Shown here in pieces: positions 33,717 to 47,930 of a DNA stretch of 64,000 bases (its first letter is position 1; every line of letters starts with the position of its first letter). Both the position numbers and the translations under genes were made by a program. The notes under the pieces are model-generated. The model did not search any database and was not told the DNA's origin. It saw nothing but the letters and a program-made list of their open reading frames with translations. The DNA comes from Nemopilema nomurai. Its lineage: Eukaryota > Cnidaria > Scyphozoa > Rhizostomeae > Rhizostomatidae. The DNA is taken from NCBI GenBank assembly GCA_003864495.1, contig ML133383.1, positions 4,371,493 through 4,435,492 of the forward strand. The letters run 5' to 3'.

Positions 33717-35649
33717 CGGGTCGTAATTTGATTCTTGTACATTGATCGTGTTTTGCTTCGTTTAATGAACAGATTTTCTCCTTTCTGTCTTTTGTCTTTC
33801 GTTGGCTAATTTTCTCGGGCTGTTTTCCGTTCACAACCATGTGAAGAACATTGTTTTATCATGATGGAAAGTAAAATTTACAGATAGACTAAGCAATTGA
33901 AAGTTGGTGTGAGGCTCTTCGTGGTTCTACACAATTCCCTGCATACGAAAGAATGATACTAAATAAACTACAAATGAAACTTGAAACTGTTCTGTGGGGA
34001 CGTAAGAATTCAAAATATAAAAGATCTAAGAAATTGGTATCATTCATATCTTGAAAAGGTCGCCAAATCAGGGATTGATAGTGAAATTTTGAAGAATTGA
34101 AAAACCACTAGTTGCTGATTACACCAAAATTCTAGTTTCATCAATTGCTTTAACATACAGTGAAATCATGTGCAGTGAAATCCTTCTTGGCTAATCCTGC
34201 AAGTTTCAACTTCTAAAAGCTCGATTAATTTTTTGCAAGCTCAATATCTGCAAACTTTACACTTTCAATGCGTTCCTTTGCCGTTATCTTTGTATACTGC
34301 TCCTCGTACTCAACATCTTATCTAGGATTGTACAATGTCTTTTTGCCGTTTAAAAACTTCAATGTAAAAAATGTGAAGACAGGACTTACCTGATACAGAT
34401 AAATAGCCTCTTTGTCTTCTTCTCCAATGGGGTCTCCCAACCATTTGCCACAATTGAAGTCTTTCTATTTCCGTTTTGGTTGCTAGCTATGTATTCAAAT
34501 ACACTGGCCATGATACTCTCCTTTCAAATGCGCCAGCCATATCTTAAGAGAGAAGAGGTACGAAATTATTAGAGCTTCAATCAAAAGAAGAAAATCTTTC
34601 TTAGAATAAGTTGAATTTGCGAGACATTTACGGGGTCAAGGAGTTGAAGGTTTTGTTTCGCCTTTCTGTGTTCACAATAAGTGTGTACTCATAATGTCAC
34701 TCGTAATGTCACTGGCTTTCACAGCTTAAGGTTGACACTTTTGCCTTCATTTCAAAACTGTGTGAATCTATGTCTTTACATATTCCGTTTCAAAAAATGC
34801 TTTTCCAATCAATATCCAATGCTTTGACTTAACAGCATGTATTTCTTTATAAAATCAAGGAAGGTGGTGTCAAGTCAAAGAAATCAATTAGAGATACGGC
34901 TAAATATACACAAATTATATTAAAAGGTACCAAAATCTGATACGTACTTGGTTTCAATAAAAGCCATAAAAATCTGCCCCCCACCCCCATTCCCCCAAAC
35001 ATCTTTCCATCAACTCACACAGCTCCAAAAAATAAGTAAGATTCTTTATCCTTCCAAAAAACTCTCTGAAATACAATCTCTTCCTGCTAAACCCGTTGTC
35101 TACATTCGATTCGCGAACGTAAGTGCTGAACATTGAAAGAGGAAGGTGATTAAAAGTAAAAAAACAGTCCAAGGTACCTGAAAAGCGTTTATCAACGTCC
35201 AAATACCCTAGCCCAAGAAAAGATTGAAGACGTGAGGACCAATAAAGCACGAGATACTTGCAACTTTATTAATGTTAGGGGCCTAGAAAGAATACAACGA
35301 AACAAATTGCTTGGCTACTTACCACCTCTCTCAGGTTAGAAGATGTTGTAAATCGTCCTGAAAAGCCTCAGCACACCTTCCAAACCGTCGTCCTGAATTC
35401 CCAACTACGCTCAAATGGAAGAAAGGAAACGCTTAGCCACGGAAGACAGAGGAAGCATAACGCAAATAAAATATAACCACTAACACTAGGTGTAGTCGCT
35501 CCTAATCATTGGTTGCTTTGTAAAAATCACATTACCCTTGGTTATCTCGTTCGAGATACACCTTATTCAATGCTTCTGCGTATGTAGCCAATAGGCAGAG
35601 GTCATACTAGAGCGTTGAACGGAGGACTGTCATCACAAATAACACAATA

Positions 35650-38530
35650 ACCTAAGGCACCTGAAACGACGTTTCTCATCACCCCTATGCCCATTTCAAG
35701 GTGATGAATGGTGATAGAACACCGTCATGCGAAACAGGTAGAAAACGAACTACCTAAATCACAATTTACAATTACCTTAATCATTACTTAAATTATGACT
35801 AAAATTACCATTACGTTATTTGTAGTCGTTCCAAATTATTGGTTAAATTGCAAAATTAGTCCCCGTGAATATCCCTAGACCTCGTTCGAGATACGCCTAT
35901 TCAATGCTGCTGCGTATAGAGCCAATGGGCTGAGGTCATACTAGAGCCTTGAACGGAGGACTGTGATCACAAATAACACAATAACCTAAGGCACCTGAAA
36001 CGATGTTTCTCATCACCCCTATGCCCTACTTCAAGGTGATGAATGGTGATAGAACACCGTCATGCGAAACAGGTAGAAAACGAGCTACCTAAATTACCAT
36101 TTACGTTAATTACGTTATTTACGTTACTTTAATTAATTTAATTACGTTAGTTGTAGTCGTTCCAAATTATTGGTTAAATTGCAAAATTAGTCCCCGTGAA
36201 TATCCCTAGACCTCGATGAGATACGCCTATTCAATGCTCCTGCGTAGATAACAAATGGGCTGAGGTCATACTAAAGCGTTGAACGGGTAACTGTGAGCAC
36301 AAAGAACACAACAACCTAAGGCACCTGTAACGACGTTTCTCATCGCCCCTATGCCCCACTTCAAGGCGATGAATGGTGATAGGACACCGTCATACGAAAC
36401 AGGTAGGAAACAAACTACCCAAGTTACTACTCATACATATCACAATCACACATGTAGTTGCTCCAAATTATTGGTTTATTGGCAAAAACTCTCCCACTTT
36501 GTATCGCATAACCATCCTACGATACCTATTCAATGTTCTTCTGTACTGACCGATGGGCCATAGTCGGTACTAAACAATGAACGGAGGATTGTAATTACAA
36601 AAACACAATAACCTAAGGCACCTGAAACGACGTTTCTCATCGCCCCTATGCCCCACTTCAAGGCGATGAATGGTGATAGGACACCGTCATACGAAACAGG
36701 TAGGAAACAAACTACCCAAGTTACTACTCATACATATCACAATCACACATGTAGTTGCTCCAAATTATTGGTTTATTGGCAAAAACTCTCCCACTTTGTA
36801 TCGCATAACCGTCCTACGATACCTATTCAATGTTCTTGTGTACTGACCGAGGGGCCATAGTCAGTACTAAACAATGAACTGGGGATTGTGATTACAAAAA
36901 CACAATAACCTAAGGCACCTGAAACGACGTTTCTCATCGCCCCTATGCCCCACTTCAAGGCGATGAATGGTGATAGGACACCGTCATACGAAACAGGTAG
37001 GAAACAAACTACCCAAGTTACTACTCATACATATCACAATCACACATGTAGTTGCTCCAAATTATTGGTTTATTGGCAAAAACTCTCCCACTTTGTATCG
37101 CATAACCGTCCTACGATACCTATTCAATGTTCTGGTGTACTGACCGAGGGGCCATAGTCAGTACTAAACAATGAACTGGGGATTGTGATTACAAAAACAC
37201 AATAACCTAAGGCACCTGAAACGACGTTTCTCATCGCCCCTATGCCCCACTTCGAGGCGATGAATGGTGATGGAACACCGTCATGCGAAACAGGTAGGAA
37301 ACAAGCTACCTAAATTACCATTTACGTTAATTATGTTATTTACGTTACTTTAATTAATTTAATTACGTTAGTTGTAGTCGTTCCAAATTATTGGTTAAAT
37401 TGCAAAATTAGTCCCGTGAATATCCTAGACCTCGATGAGATACGCCTATTCAATGCTCCTGCGTAGATAACAAATGGGCTGAGGTCATACTAAAGCGTTG
37501 AACGGGTAACTGTGAGCACAAAGAACACAACAACCTAAGGCACCTGTAACGACGTTTCTCATCGCCCCTATGCCCCACTTCAAGGCGATGAATGGTGATA
37601 GGACACCGTCATACGAAACAGGTAGGAAACAAACTACCCAAGTTACTACTCATACATATCACAATCACACATGTAGTTGCTCCAAATTATTGGTTTATTG
37701 GCAAAAACTCTCCCACTTTGTATCGCATAACCATCCTACGATACCTATTCAATGTTCTTCTGTACTGACCGATGGGCCATAGTCGGTACTAAACAATGAA
37801 CGGAGGATTGTAATTACAAAAACACAATAACCTAAGGCACCTGAAACGACGTTTCTCATCGCCCCTATGCCCCACTTCAAGGCGATGAATGGTGATAGGA
37901 CACCATCATACGAAACAGGTAGGAAACAAACTACCCAAGTTACTACTCATACATATCACAATCACACATGTAGTTGCTCCAAAATTATTGGTTTATTGGC
38001 AAAAACTCTCCCACTTTGTATCGCATAACCGTCCTACGATACCTATTCAATGTTCTTGTGTACTGACCGAGGGCCATAGTCAGTACTAAACAATGAACTG
38101 GGGATTGTGATTACAAAAACACAATAACCTAAGGCACCTGAAACGACGTTTCTCATCGCCCCTATGCCCCACTTCAAGGCGATGAATGGTGATAGGACAC
38201 CGTCATACGAAACAGGTAGGAAACAAACTACCCAAGTTACTACTCATACATATCACAATCACACATGTAGTTGCTCCAAATTATTGGTTTATTGGCAAAA
38301 ACTCTCCCACTTTGTATCGCATAACCGTCCTACGATACCTATTCAATGTTCTGGTGTACTGACCGAGGGGCCATAGTCAGTACTAAACAATGAACTGGGG
38401 ATTGTGATTACAAAAACACAATAACCTAAGGCACCTGAAACGACGTTTCTCATCGCCCCTATGCCCCACTTCGAGGCGATGAATGGTGATGGAACACCGT
38501 CATGCGAAACAGGTAGGAAACAAACTAACC
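35650..38530 (+). repeat. Tandem monomer array, unit 2
   Basis: Ten monomer starts at 35650, 35984, 36314, 36611, 36908, 37205, 37533, 37830, 38127 and 38424. The order is the same as in unit 1 (leading A, then A-B1-B2-B3 twice, then a partial unit). The identical count and order in units 1 and 2 point to recent duplication or homogenisation of whole arrays rather than independent growth. Confidence 0.95.
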
Positions 38531-38582
38531 ACAAACTACAACTCATAATAATAAAAAAACCAAATAAAAAAAAAGCGCGCTA

Positions 38583-38602
38583 AGTGAGTAAAACTACTCA
38601 CT
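38583..38602 (+). other. Stem-loop plus T run after the array, unit 2
   Basis: Identical stem and loop to 14880-14899. Confidence 0.6.
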
Positions 38603-39670
38603 GTTTTTTCTGGATGAAATTTTTTCGAAAATTGTCCATTTCCATTCCTTCGAGTCCATCATCTCCATTCACCAACTAAAACCGGAAGAACAGTTTGATT
38701 AGGATCGATAAGAGAGATGGTATATAGAAGAACAGGTTGTTAAGATCGATAAGAGATGGTATATAGGTGAACTAATTTCTGCTTTCTGTTTTTCTGATTT
38801 ATTTGTTTATGTACATCATTAGACTTGCCGAGAGGCCTTTTTACTGTGTTCAGACAGGACGGGCAATCGTCAGTACTTATCACTGAACAGTGAACCATAA
38901 TTACAAACAGAACAAGAACTTAGCCAACCTGAATCTGTGCTAATCATCGCCCTTTTCCCTTCTGAACATTGAATCGTGTGATATTGCTGGCCCAGTCAGG
39001 TCATTTGAAAATAACAAAGCCTTTCAACTCTTTTAGTCAACTTTTGCAATTGTCTCTTAATTTGGTGAGTGCTGGGGCTTTCCCGAGTGTTTTCGGTAAA
39101 CAGGCCGTTAAATTTCTTTCTTGCTAATTTGCCTTTTTTTTGTCCATTGCCCTTCGTGGCCCAAATCATTTTTGGCTTGTTACATTTTGTTGGTACCACT
39201 CACGTTCTATGGAGAGAACTGTCGCTTACATTTGTGCTGGTAGTCACAGCCTTACTCTTCACTTTTCTCAGTGGAGGGCAACGTTTAAAGCTTTGCAGTG
39301 ATTGCCTTGGCAAGCAAAGTGGTGAAGGACAGGTATTAACTTCAATTACTTTGATGGATATCCTCTGAGATGTTTCCCCTCTTTGGCAAACAACATAGTT
39401 TCCCCTGTCGAGATCTCAACATTCTGTCTAATTACATTCCCAAAGTATTTCAATATGGCAATAGTGGATGCAGTTTGCATAATCGACATTCTCAATGTGT
39501 GGTCTACGTTTCTGGAATAAAGAATGAGATCAGAAGACACTGCGTTGACAACCTGAGGCTAAAAACACAATCCTTGCCTTCCATGACTTTATACTTAAAG
39601 CTGCTTTCACAAAACACAGTGACATAGGTTTATATCCTACTAGATGGTATAATTAGCTTTGAATTTGCAG

Positions 39671-39882
39671 GTGTGGTATATAGGGTTGACACTCCTCGAT
39701 GCTTGTTACTGAAAATACCTCGCGACTCAACTAAACAACAAAAACCGAAGACGATGACGAAGACAACGGTAGAAGATGAAGTTGATCCCTCTGCATTACA
39801 ACTAAAGGTACCATTTCAGAATGATTTGAGGCTTTTCAATAATTTTACTCTCTTTCAATGGCTAGAGTTTGCCAATAAGTAA
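39671..39882 (+). pseudogene. Exon-like fragment, unit 3 copy with altered frame
   Basis: This is the unit 3 equivalent of the piece at 15969. It keeps the acceptor-like TTTGCAG. A missing ATA triplet-plus-one near 39693 and an extra base near 39723 shift the middle, and a base change (TTACAACTAAAG instead of TTACCAACTAAAG) shifts the end, so the frame runs on to a later TAA and ends in FQWLEFANK. The frame differences between units argue against current selection on the protein. Confidence 0.25.
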
Positions 39883-42558
39883 ATACATCCCTTGATTTAC
39901 ATTGCACCTTAATGCATCATAGTTAAAATTAGCTAAGCAACTACTTGCTACCTATTGTGACCAAGGAGAGCGTACAGGCCCCATTCATTTACGAACAATT
40001 TGAGTGTACCACTCTTCAATTGCCAAAAAGATTCACAGACAAAACATCCCCAGATGACAGAAAACTCCAGGTTTTTTAGACTAAATTTTATGTTTCACAA
40101 CTGAGTACCACACACTCAGCTTGTTTTTAATTTGCTCTTAACCTTCTTTCCAATTTTAAGGCTAGAGTTCTTGTAAATCTTTTCTTATGAAACTGTTCTT
40201 TTTAAAAAAGTGTGATAAATCTCTATGTGCAGCATAATCATAAATTTTGTTTCGTTGTCTCTCTCCCTAGCCTACAGGCCCTTCGTCGGAGGCCTCGTTA
40301 TATTTGGGAAGCTTGATGATGCTTGGCATTCATCGCGCACGTGAAAATACACTGGACATGGATTCAGTTGTCAGTATGTTTGAAGCGATGTGTCCCAATT
40401 GTAGGATTGTCCTCTGATGAATCGTTTCAGCATAAAACTTAAGCTCGTTTACATGTGTATAGCAATAATCGTGAACAATTTTCCATTAAAAATAATTTAG
40501 ATACTTGCGAAGGAAACAGTACTTCAACGGATGAATTAGCTAGTAGCCTATGAAAACGCGCACGTGCACCGCATATGTCAACGTGTATCGCAGGCATAAC
40601 GCTAGCCAAGATCTATGTCGCGAGTTTATATCTTTTGGCATATAAGGGACATTTTTTTTATAAAAGCGAGTCTTCGCAAAATTGTTAATCCAGCTCCAAT
40701 AAGCTGCTTTTTCTTGTTTGTTAAACTCGTGCCAAGTCTGCTAGATATTATGGCAATCCTTGCTAACCTGGGCGTAAGATTGATACAGCTGGCTGTCGCT
40801 CACAATGGAAGTTTTATCAACACCCTGTCGCTCACATTGCAAATATCTAATTACGTGAAAAGGGCTCAAATTCCGACTTTTGTGTATAGTCTTAAAGTTT
40901 GTTATTTACCAACTAGTATGTGTTTGTTGGTTGGCACATTTTGGCCTTACTGTAACTGGATGTAACAGAATGGGCATGTAACAGAAAATACACTCTTCAA
41001 TCATATTCTTTATGTATGAGCCTTCAATTAAGTGCCAGTTGCACATACAATCATTTAAATCCAGCCTATGATTCCTTGCTTATGTCACTTAACTTAGTAT
41101 GTCTAGATAGAATTGTAAAATTATCTTTTCATATCAGATACTAGCAGAAAAACACTGATGAAATTTCAAATCCATTGTGTTTGTCAAATTTTATTCAAAC
41201 TCTTGAATTAATTTGATTTAAACTATATTTGAACAATTAAGCTACAAATTAAGCTAACAAAATTAGGCTACAATTAAGCAATGACTGATAATCATGGTTT
41301 TCTAGACATAGAAAGTTTAAATGCCAATCTCCATCTTGATGAATAGTTGCATGTTTTTGAACAAAAAACACTTAAACTACAAAGTGGGCAGTAAAACCAA
41401 TTTGTGCAGGATAATGCTTACATTAATTGCCCTTTCAATGCTCAATAGATCAAAAAAGTTTCAAAGCTCTGTCTTTCATTAAACTGATGCTCTATCATCT
41501 CACTGATTTTAGGTAAGAATTGTTCAAGGAGCCCACTACCAAGTTCAGTAAGTTCAGGATTCAAAAGATGTTTTACTTCACAGAGTGGAACTTAGCAAAA
41601 TGGAATCAATGATCCAAATAGGAAAATGAGACAATTTTGTGTCTGTAACATGGCAAAGATATGCTGTGTCATTTTGACAGTCTATGTAAGAACTGTCAAA
41701 AATATAATTTTAGTTTGACTAAATAAATATGAAACCTAGCATCACCTTATAAAACCAGGGTATGATGAAAAAATTCACGGTTTAATCAAGTCCAGTGGAC
41801 AATTAACTAATGCTTCAAACTCCAAATTGGAAGAAAAAAGATCACAAATCTTCAATGAGAATTTGAAACAGACAAGAGATCTCTAACAGTTTAATTTATG
41901 AAGGAGGATCTACAGGAGACCTTATAGTTCTCACCCAGAAAAAATCTTAAGCCTTGTTGCATCAATAGGCTGAATGATCATAACTGTGTAGTAAGGAAAG
42001 AATACTAAAGAAACATATGAGAATAGCAAACAACAAGGGATCATTTGCAGATGTGTGTGCACAGTTTTAATTATTAGTGGTATTCAAAAAAGTAGAGCAC
42101 CCCTTTGCCTGATGCTTTTTTCCAGGAATCAGTATTCTCCACAAAAATGTACAAAAACATAACAGTATTTGAAAAGCAAACTTGTTATACTCATATATAC
42201 CTCATAACCCTAGTTTATCTTCACTAAATTGGAAGAAAAGCAAAACGAGAACTTTCATTTAAAATCTGCATGGATCATATTTTATATAGGCAATATGGAT
42301 AGTAGAAGTAGTTATTGATTTACACATGTCTTTTAATTGAACAACTTGAATAGATAGGAGCTTTGTAAGTGAACGAAGTATTGTAACCCAATGTTTAGTC
42401 GCTTTTCAAAGGCCTACGCCTTCCAATTGGATTTAATGCAAGTATTTAACTTTTCGACACTTTTTACATTCGGGAAGAATAAATGAACATATCAAAGGTC
42501 AAGGTGATTTTCGCGACTTAGCAACTGGTGAGGCTACTCCGTTCCCTTGAACAACAAA

Positions 42559-42693
42559 ATGGCGGGAAGCTTTCGAGAAAGACTGGATCGAGCATCCTAT
42601 TGTTTCCTCGCTTATGACAAATTGCTGTCAGCCAATAAACTGGCTCGAGCACTTTGTTATTGTATTTTGGCGGGAAAATTCAAGCATTCGTAG
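42559..42693 (+). CDS. Conserved 44-codon small ORF, unit 3
   Basis: Identical reading to the unit 2 copy. E2F-like motif at 42666-42677. Downstream, the second ATGGCG frame is damaged by a short deletion near 42755. Confidence 0.3.
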   Translation: MAGSFRERLDRASYCFLAYDKLLSANKLARALCYCILAGKFKHS

Positions 42694-43276
42694 CCGGGAA
42701 CGCAACACGAAGCCGAGTCACTGTTTGTATTTGAGAAATGGCGGGCAGGCACGTGCGATCAAGATCTGATATTGTAATTTCTTCAAATGATCATCTATAA
42801 ACGTCATTTTTTCGTTTAGAATGCTATCACAATGTTAGAGAAAATAAAGAAAGCTACTTAAATAATTCCTCACAAATCTCAGAGAGGTTTTCCTACTTTT
42901 CCTTCAAAATATTTTGATACAGAATTTAATGGTAAAATCAATGATTTCAACAATGTCTCTTACTACAACCAGTTGCTGAAAAATTTCAAAATCGCAGACC
43001 GAGGCGAGTGTTTAGGCGGCCACAGAAGAATTGACTTCCTCTCCGTAACAGCCGTACTATCCCTATACTCAAACCCGATTTCACTGGTAATAACAATACT
43101 GAGAGCAAAGTTATGTATAAAAATTGGAAAACACACTTACTAGCAACCATGTCATTCTTCGAATTCCATTCTGTCCTGCATCCTAGAGAATTGTCATCAA
43201 AATGATGCAGAGGCTCCAGCGTGGACGAAGGTATACTATAACGGACTTATGCAATGGCCTCTCTTTGAACTCTAGG

Positions 43277-43286
43277 TATAAAAGGG
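43277..43286 (+). promoter_or_regulatory. TATA-box-like motif, unit 3
   Basis: TATAAAAGGG with intact downstream CACGTG. About 0.83 kb upstream of the open exon-like piece at 44116. Confidence 0.35.
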
Positions 43287-44115
43287 CGCGAAACTGAACT
43301 GAATAGCTCACGTGTCATTTTTGCATTGCTTATCAAAATCACTAGAATTGCATTACCAGGGCAATTTTTAACATACTGAATCAGGGTCCGATCCCGCATT
43401 ATCAGAAAGGGGGAGGGGGCGTAGGGACCACTTTTTTTGAAAGTGCGTGAAGTGTATATTGCTTGCCCAATACCCTAAAGCAACAGGGGCTCTGGGATCT
43501 GCAAGCCCCCAGGAAGTCAAGGGGAGGACCCTGTCAGGGAATGGGAGCTCAGGGAGCGAAGCTCCCAAAAGCTCCTGGTATTTTGCCATTTATGAGGCCA
43601 GAGGCCTTAAAGTGGTTTAGAATCCTTAAATTTGTGTCAAAGAGACTTTTTCAGCCTAAGAAAAATACAAGGAATACTACTTTGAATGTCCAAGGCATTA
43701 GCGGACAATGAGAGTCAACAAAATTGGCTCATATGCCATTCCGTTTTAGGTTTATAACAAGAATTAGCAAGCCAAGCCCCAGCACATCTGCTAGCGACAA
43801 GACTGCATAAAATCGGGCGAAAAAAACCCGAATAAAATTTATATCATCTGCTGTCTATTTTTAGATTTTTCAACAAAACAAAAATATAAACACTAGCATG
43901 CATTTAACAAGAAAGCCACGAGTACAACAATAAAAATGTCAGTACAATATTAAATCAATCGCATCCAAGGGTGTATACGAAGAGCATTCTCCTGACATGC
44001 CTTGATGGATAAATAGATATTATTTTCTCAAAATCTAACTTTATATCTCTACTGTAGAAATTTTTGATATAGCGGAGAGAAGAATTTGCTCATTCCACTG
44101 TTGCGCTTGTTGCAG

Positions 44116-44326
44116 GGATGATGAGAAGGATACTCAGAATCACCAATACGTTTGTAAAGGGCAAATGAAGTTTATCATGGTCGAAAGATTTTATCATATT
44201 GAAGTCCAGGGAAGATTGTGTAGTATAGACAAAACTGAGTTTATGTTTGTGCTCCATTGCGTTGTAGCAGGGGAGGGCCTATCGCCAACACCTTCAATCC
44301 ATATCTTTAAGCGCCAAAGTCAGTAG
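44116..44326 (+). CDS. Open exon-like piece with weak resemblance to YqaJ-type nucleases, unit 3
   Basis: A TTGTTGCAG acceptor-like site is followed by one base and then 69 open codons ending in TAG. The reading contains DDEKDTQNHQYVCKGQM, then FYHIEVQGRLCSID, then TEFMFVLHCVVAGEG. The Tyr-x3-Val-Gln-Gly-x-Leu core followed by a hydrophobic strand resembles the QVQGQL region of YqaJ/lambda-exonuclease-like nucleases, which occur in invertebrate mobile elements. The acidic catalytic residues of that fold are not visible here, so the match is weak. This is the only unit with an unbroken frame. Units 2 and 4 each have single-base changes and unit 1 has lost the 5' part. A conserved TATA box lies 0.83 kb upstream. 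Confidence 0.35.
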
Positions 44327-47300
44327 AAAAAACCATTGCTCTGCTAAAATTGGGTCCGTCACTGTGATTTGTGGGGAATTACCCCAGCTGGCCCTACGAG
44401 TTCCCCCACCACCGAAGAGAAAGATGCTACCTTAGCCCAAAATGTCTGCAATTTGTGGCCTCAGAGACAAAAGTAACAGGTGCTTCAAAAGGTTGGTAAC
44501 AAATTTGGGGGCTCAATTGATGTCGATAGCAACCTCTATATCACTATATTTTTTATTCATCCACCTTGTAAGACGATTAATTGCTCAATTTGTCAACATC
44601 TTAGTGTTTCCTTGCTTTTTCCAACCATACTCAGGCTGAGATATTGCCTTGAAATTAATAAATCCCGATATGCTGGTAGTGTTTCCTGCTGTCAACAAAT
44701 ATGTCCCCACCCTTGACTAAGCCCCCACTCTAAACAATATTTTGTCGTGAAAAAATTCCCTTGGGCTTATTTGAGGACTAACGGTTGTGTCATATCTTTG
44801 AGGCAAAAGTCTCATACAATAAGCAATCAGTGTCGATTCTAGCCGGAGGCGACTGTGTAACAGGCGTTTTATAGTGATGGAAGGTAGAGCGAGCGGCAAA
44901 CAAGAACGCACTCTTGTGTTATCATGTTTTATGAATCAACTCAACTAAAAACCCCCGATTAAAGCTGTACTTACAATATTCATTAACAGCGCATACGTGA
45001 CATGTGAAAGAAGAGCTAGCCTGTCACATGAATAATGATGCCCGACAATTATCTTATCACAAATAATATTTTCAAATGATATAATGCATAAAGAGATTTC
45101 TACCAAAGACCATCATTTGCTCAGCTAATTGAAAAGCTAAAAATGCATTTGTATAGAGCTGCCTTAGATGGTGACGCCTGCTTGCAGGAAGAAACTCATA
45201 ACAGATTTTGCATTAAAGTCGGTGTCAACAGAGCTGCCTGTCGAGGCCAACGATACTGTACTGGCATCTAAAGAAATTGATGCTTTATTGAAATAGAAGT
45301 TAGAATTGACACTATTACGCACTATATTTGAATAAGAAGCTAGAGAGCATGGGAGAATAGTAGGCCAAAGTGGAACTGGCAGCAGTAAGATGGCTTTTGC
45401 TACACAATTCCATATGGTTTGTCTTTTGGGAACCACCAACCTTGTTGCTTATAGGAATAGTGAGACAGTCTTAATTCTAACGAGTTGAATTTGAAGTCTA
45501 AATTTTCTACTATTTTTCTGAAATTATTCGTTGTCATTTCGAACATTTCCCAGCTGATTGACATTTCCAAGTATTACAATTAAACATATAAGTGCACTGT
45601 GTAAAGTACACTTTATAGTTACAAAACTAAATGATCGGTGGTACAAAAGAGTTGGTCTCCCTTTGTCACCAGTTACCAGATAACGTTAGCTAAGATAACT
45701 TAACAAAGTGAACTTTACAAAGTTAATTTTTATCAGGGTCTATTGAATGGCATACTGTTGTGGTCCACATAGCACTAAGTACGCACTTGAATGTCTTACC
45801 TTTTAGCCAATTCATCCAAATTACTCTCTTTATTAAAATTTAAGTCAGAAAGTTTGATCTAGCACTTTGGAAAGAATTTTTTTTTGCTTAGATTTAAAAG
45901 GCACTTTAAATTCTTCAAAAGCATCATTATGGATATTTTACCTTAAAGAGGAATGCAACTAACTGACCAAAATGAATGTATTGGAGAATTTCAAGTAATT
46001 GTTTCTTTTGGGAAGAATTATTCATTACCTTACATTACAGCTGATTATTCTTCAGTGTCAAGATAAAGAGACAGATGTGGGAGCTGTATTACACTTATTC
46101 ATGCCATAATGAGTATGAAGGGACACAATCTTCCAATTACACAATTGTTTCTAACATCCTTGAATGCAAATTGTAATCAAATTTATTTCTTCCATCAAAG
46201 GATAAAGATTTAAAGTAGAAGCTGCAAGAATTCTTTTCGCTTTATAATTTTCATAGAAAACTGGATGTAGAGCTCTTGAAATTTGACTCAAATTCATACT
46301 GTTCAACCAATAATTGCACCTGAGCATGCATTGAAAAGGCTGTTTTATTGTGCTTTTATCATGTGCAAAGTAAAAAAACTGAATATTTATTCAACCCAAA
46401 AACATTTATCAAATACTATTCCCTCCTACTATTTTTATAACTTTTTTTTAGCATTTTAATTTAAAGGTAAACATACATTCTAAAATTATACCTACATTGA
46501 TATCATCACACAAATGCCTGCATTACAATTGAGACACAGGAAATGCTGTACATGCTATAAAATAACCAATATTTAATATACAAATGCTTGTAACATTTCT
46601 TCCAAGGATAATTTGATGCGAATTTGAGATCACATGATAGATTATACCCTGTGTACACACTATTTATAGTATTTTTGCAGGAGAGTAAAAAACAAAACAA
46701 AAATTTCAACTAAGTAGAATAAACGGCCTTGAAAGTTTGGTTTGAATCTTTTCACTCGTGTCTGGCGGTTAGGCCCTCGCGTAGATGAGCTACCCGTTCC
46801 CTTGTTGAATCACAAACTCATCGACTGCTTGTAAATTTCCAGTGATCAATAACCTTTTTAATTTCTTCCAAATATCTTCTTCAATGCTTGCGATGACTTT
46901 CTTCAACTATTCGGTTGAGATCTGATGGAGATCATGCACATGTGAACAACAGTGAATCCTAGTCACGTGGGGTCGGTGTTCCCTGGCAAATTTTTCTCAT
47001 TTGTGGACCAGCCTGCTCACTTCTGAAGATCCTCAAACTCTGACGTAGGCAAGACCTCATAAAACGTATATTAAACATATGCCAAATATACACTATTAAA
47101 AGTGAATTGGTTTATTACGTCATTTTGGCGAATGTTCCTCTCGTTAAAATCGCTCAGGTCGACCTCTTCTCAGGGACAACAATGTATTGAAATTCTGTGC
47201 GTGCGCATGTAGAAACTTCGCGCGACTTTCTCAAAATGCGAAGGAACTACTCAAAATGCATGGCAACAGTCGATAAACATTCTCAAAATCATGCCTAGAT

Positions 47301-47930
47301 ACAGGACGCGGCGCGGCGTCTTACCACTTTCCTGGGTACTGTTCGATGAGGAAGAATTTGGTTTTTTATCAGAGAAGATTTAAAAATGTTTAGCGTAGAA
47401 ATAGCTACCTTAAATATATAATAAAAAGATACGCTTCTCTTGAATCTTAAACTGGGGCTCATCACCTTTTGCACTATAATTAGAAAATTCAAGCCGGTAA
47501 AATTTGACATTCTCCATAGAGAGTGTTGAGAATGTCTGGACCTGCCCCTAGAATGGAAGCAGCTCATTGGCCGACAGTGTGGTTTGATGGACAAGCATCA
47601 ACATTGTATTGATAAAAATTCTCTACTCTACAGCTCTGGCAGTTGAAAACAAACTTTCTAGCCATTTCAAGTTTGAGGCAGATTCACATTATGCTAACTA
47701 ACGTAAGACAGCATGTAGTAAGTTTACCAGAATATGTATTTACATCATCTAAAAGGATTGATAGCGTTTTTCGAGGTAGAAAGAAACATTTTGAATGTTC
47801 TATCTGAGGAATTTTTGACCGGTGCTCAATCACCCATAGCAACCCCCTGGATCCGCCTGTGGAAAGAACATATCATACTAAGGATAGTCATGCTTCGTCA
47901 GACGAAATACGATACGTCTCCCGTTTTTTA

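Larger units (their letters stand above)
15380..39078 (+). repeat. Tandem segmental duplication, unit 2
   Basis: Second and longest copy. Its extra length comes from a 3.16-kb DNA transposon (24661-27822), a second copy of the LINE tail and following flank (28754-31343 beside 31344-33716), and about 0.33 kb of LINE sequence (about 24230-24560) that units 1 and 3 have lost. Without these it is about 17.6 kb. From 31344 onward it is almost identical to unit 1 from 7665 and unit 3 from 49064. Left of that point the units differ by a few percent. Confidence 0.95.
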
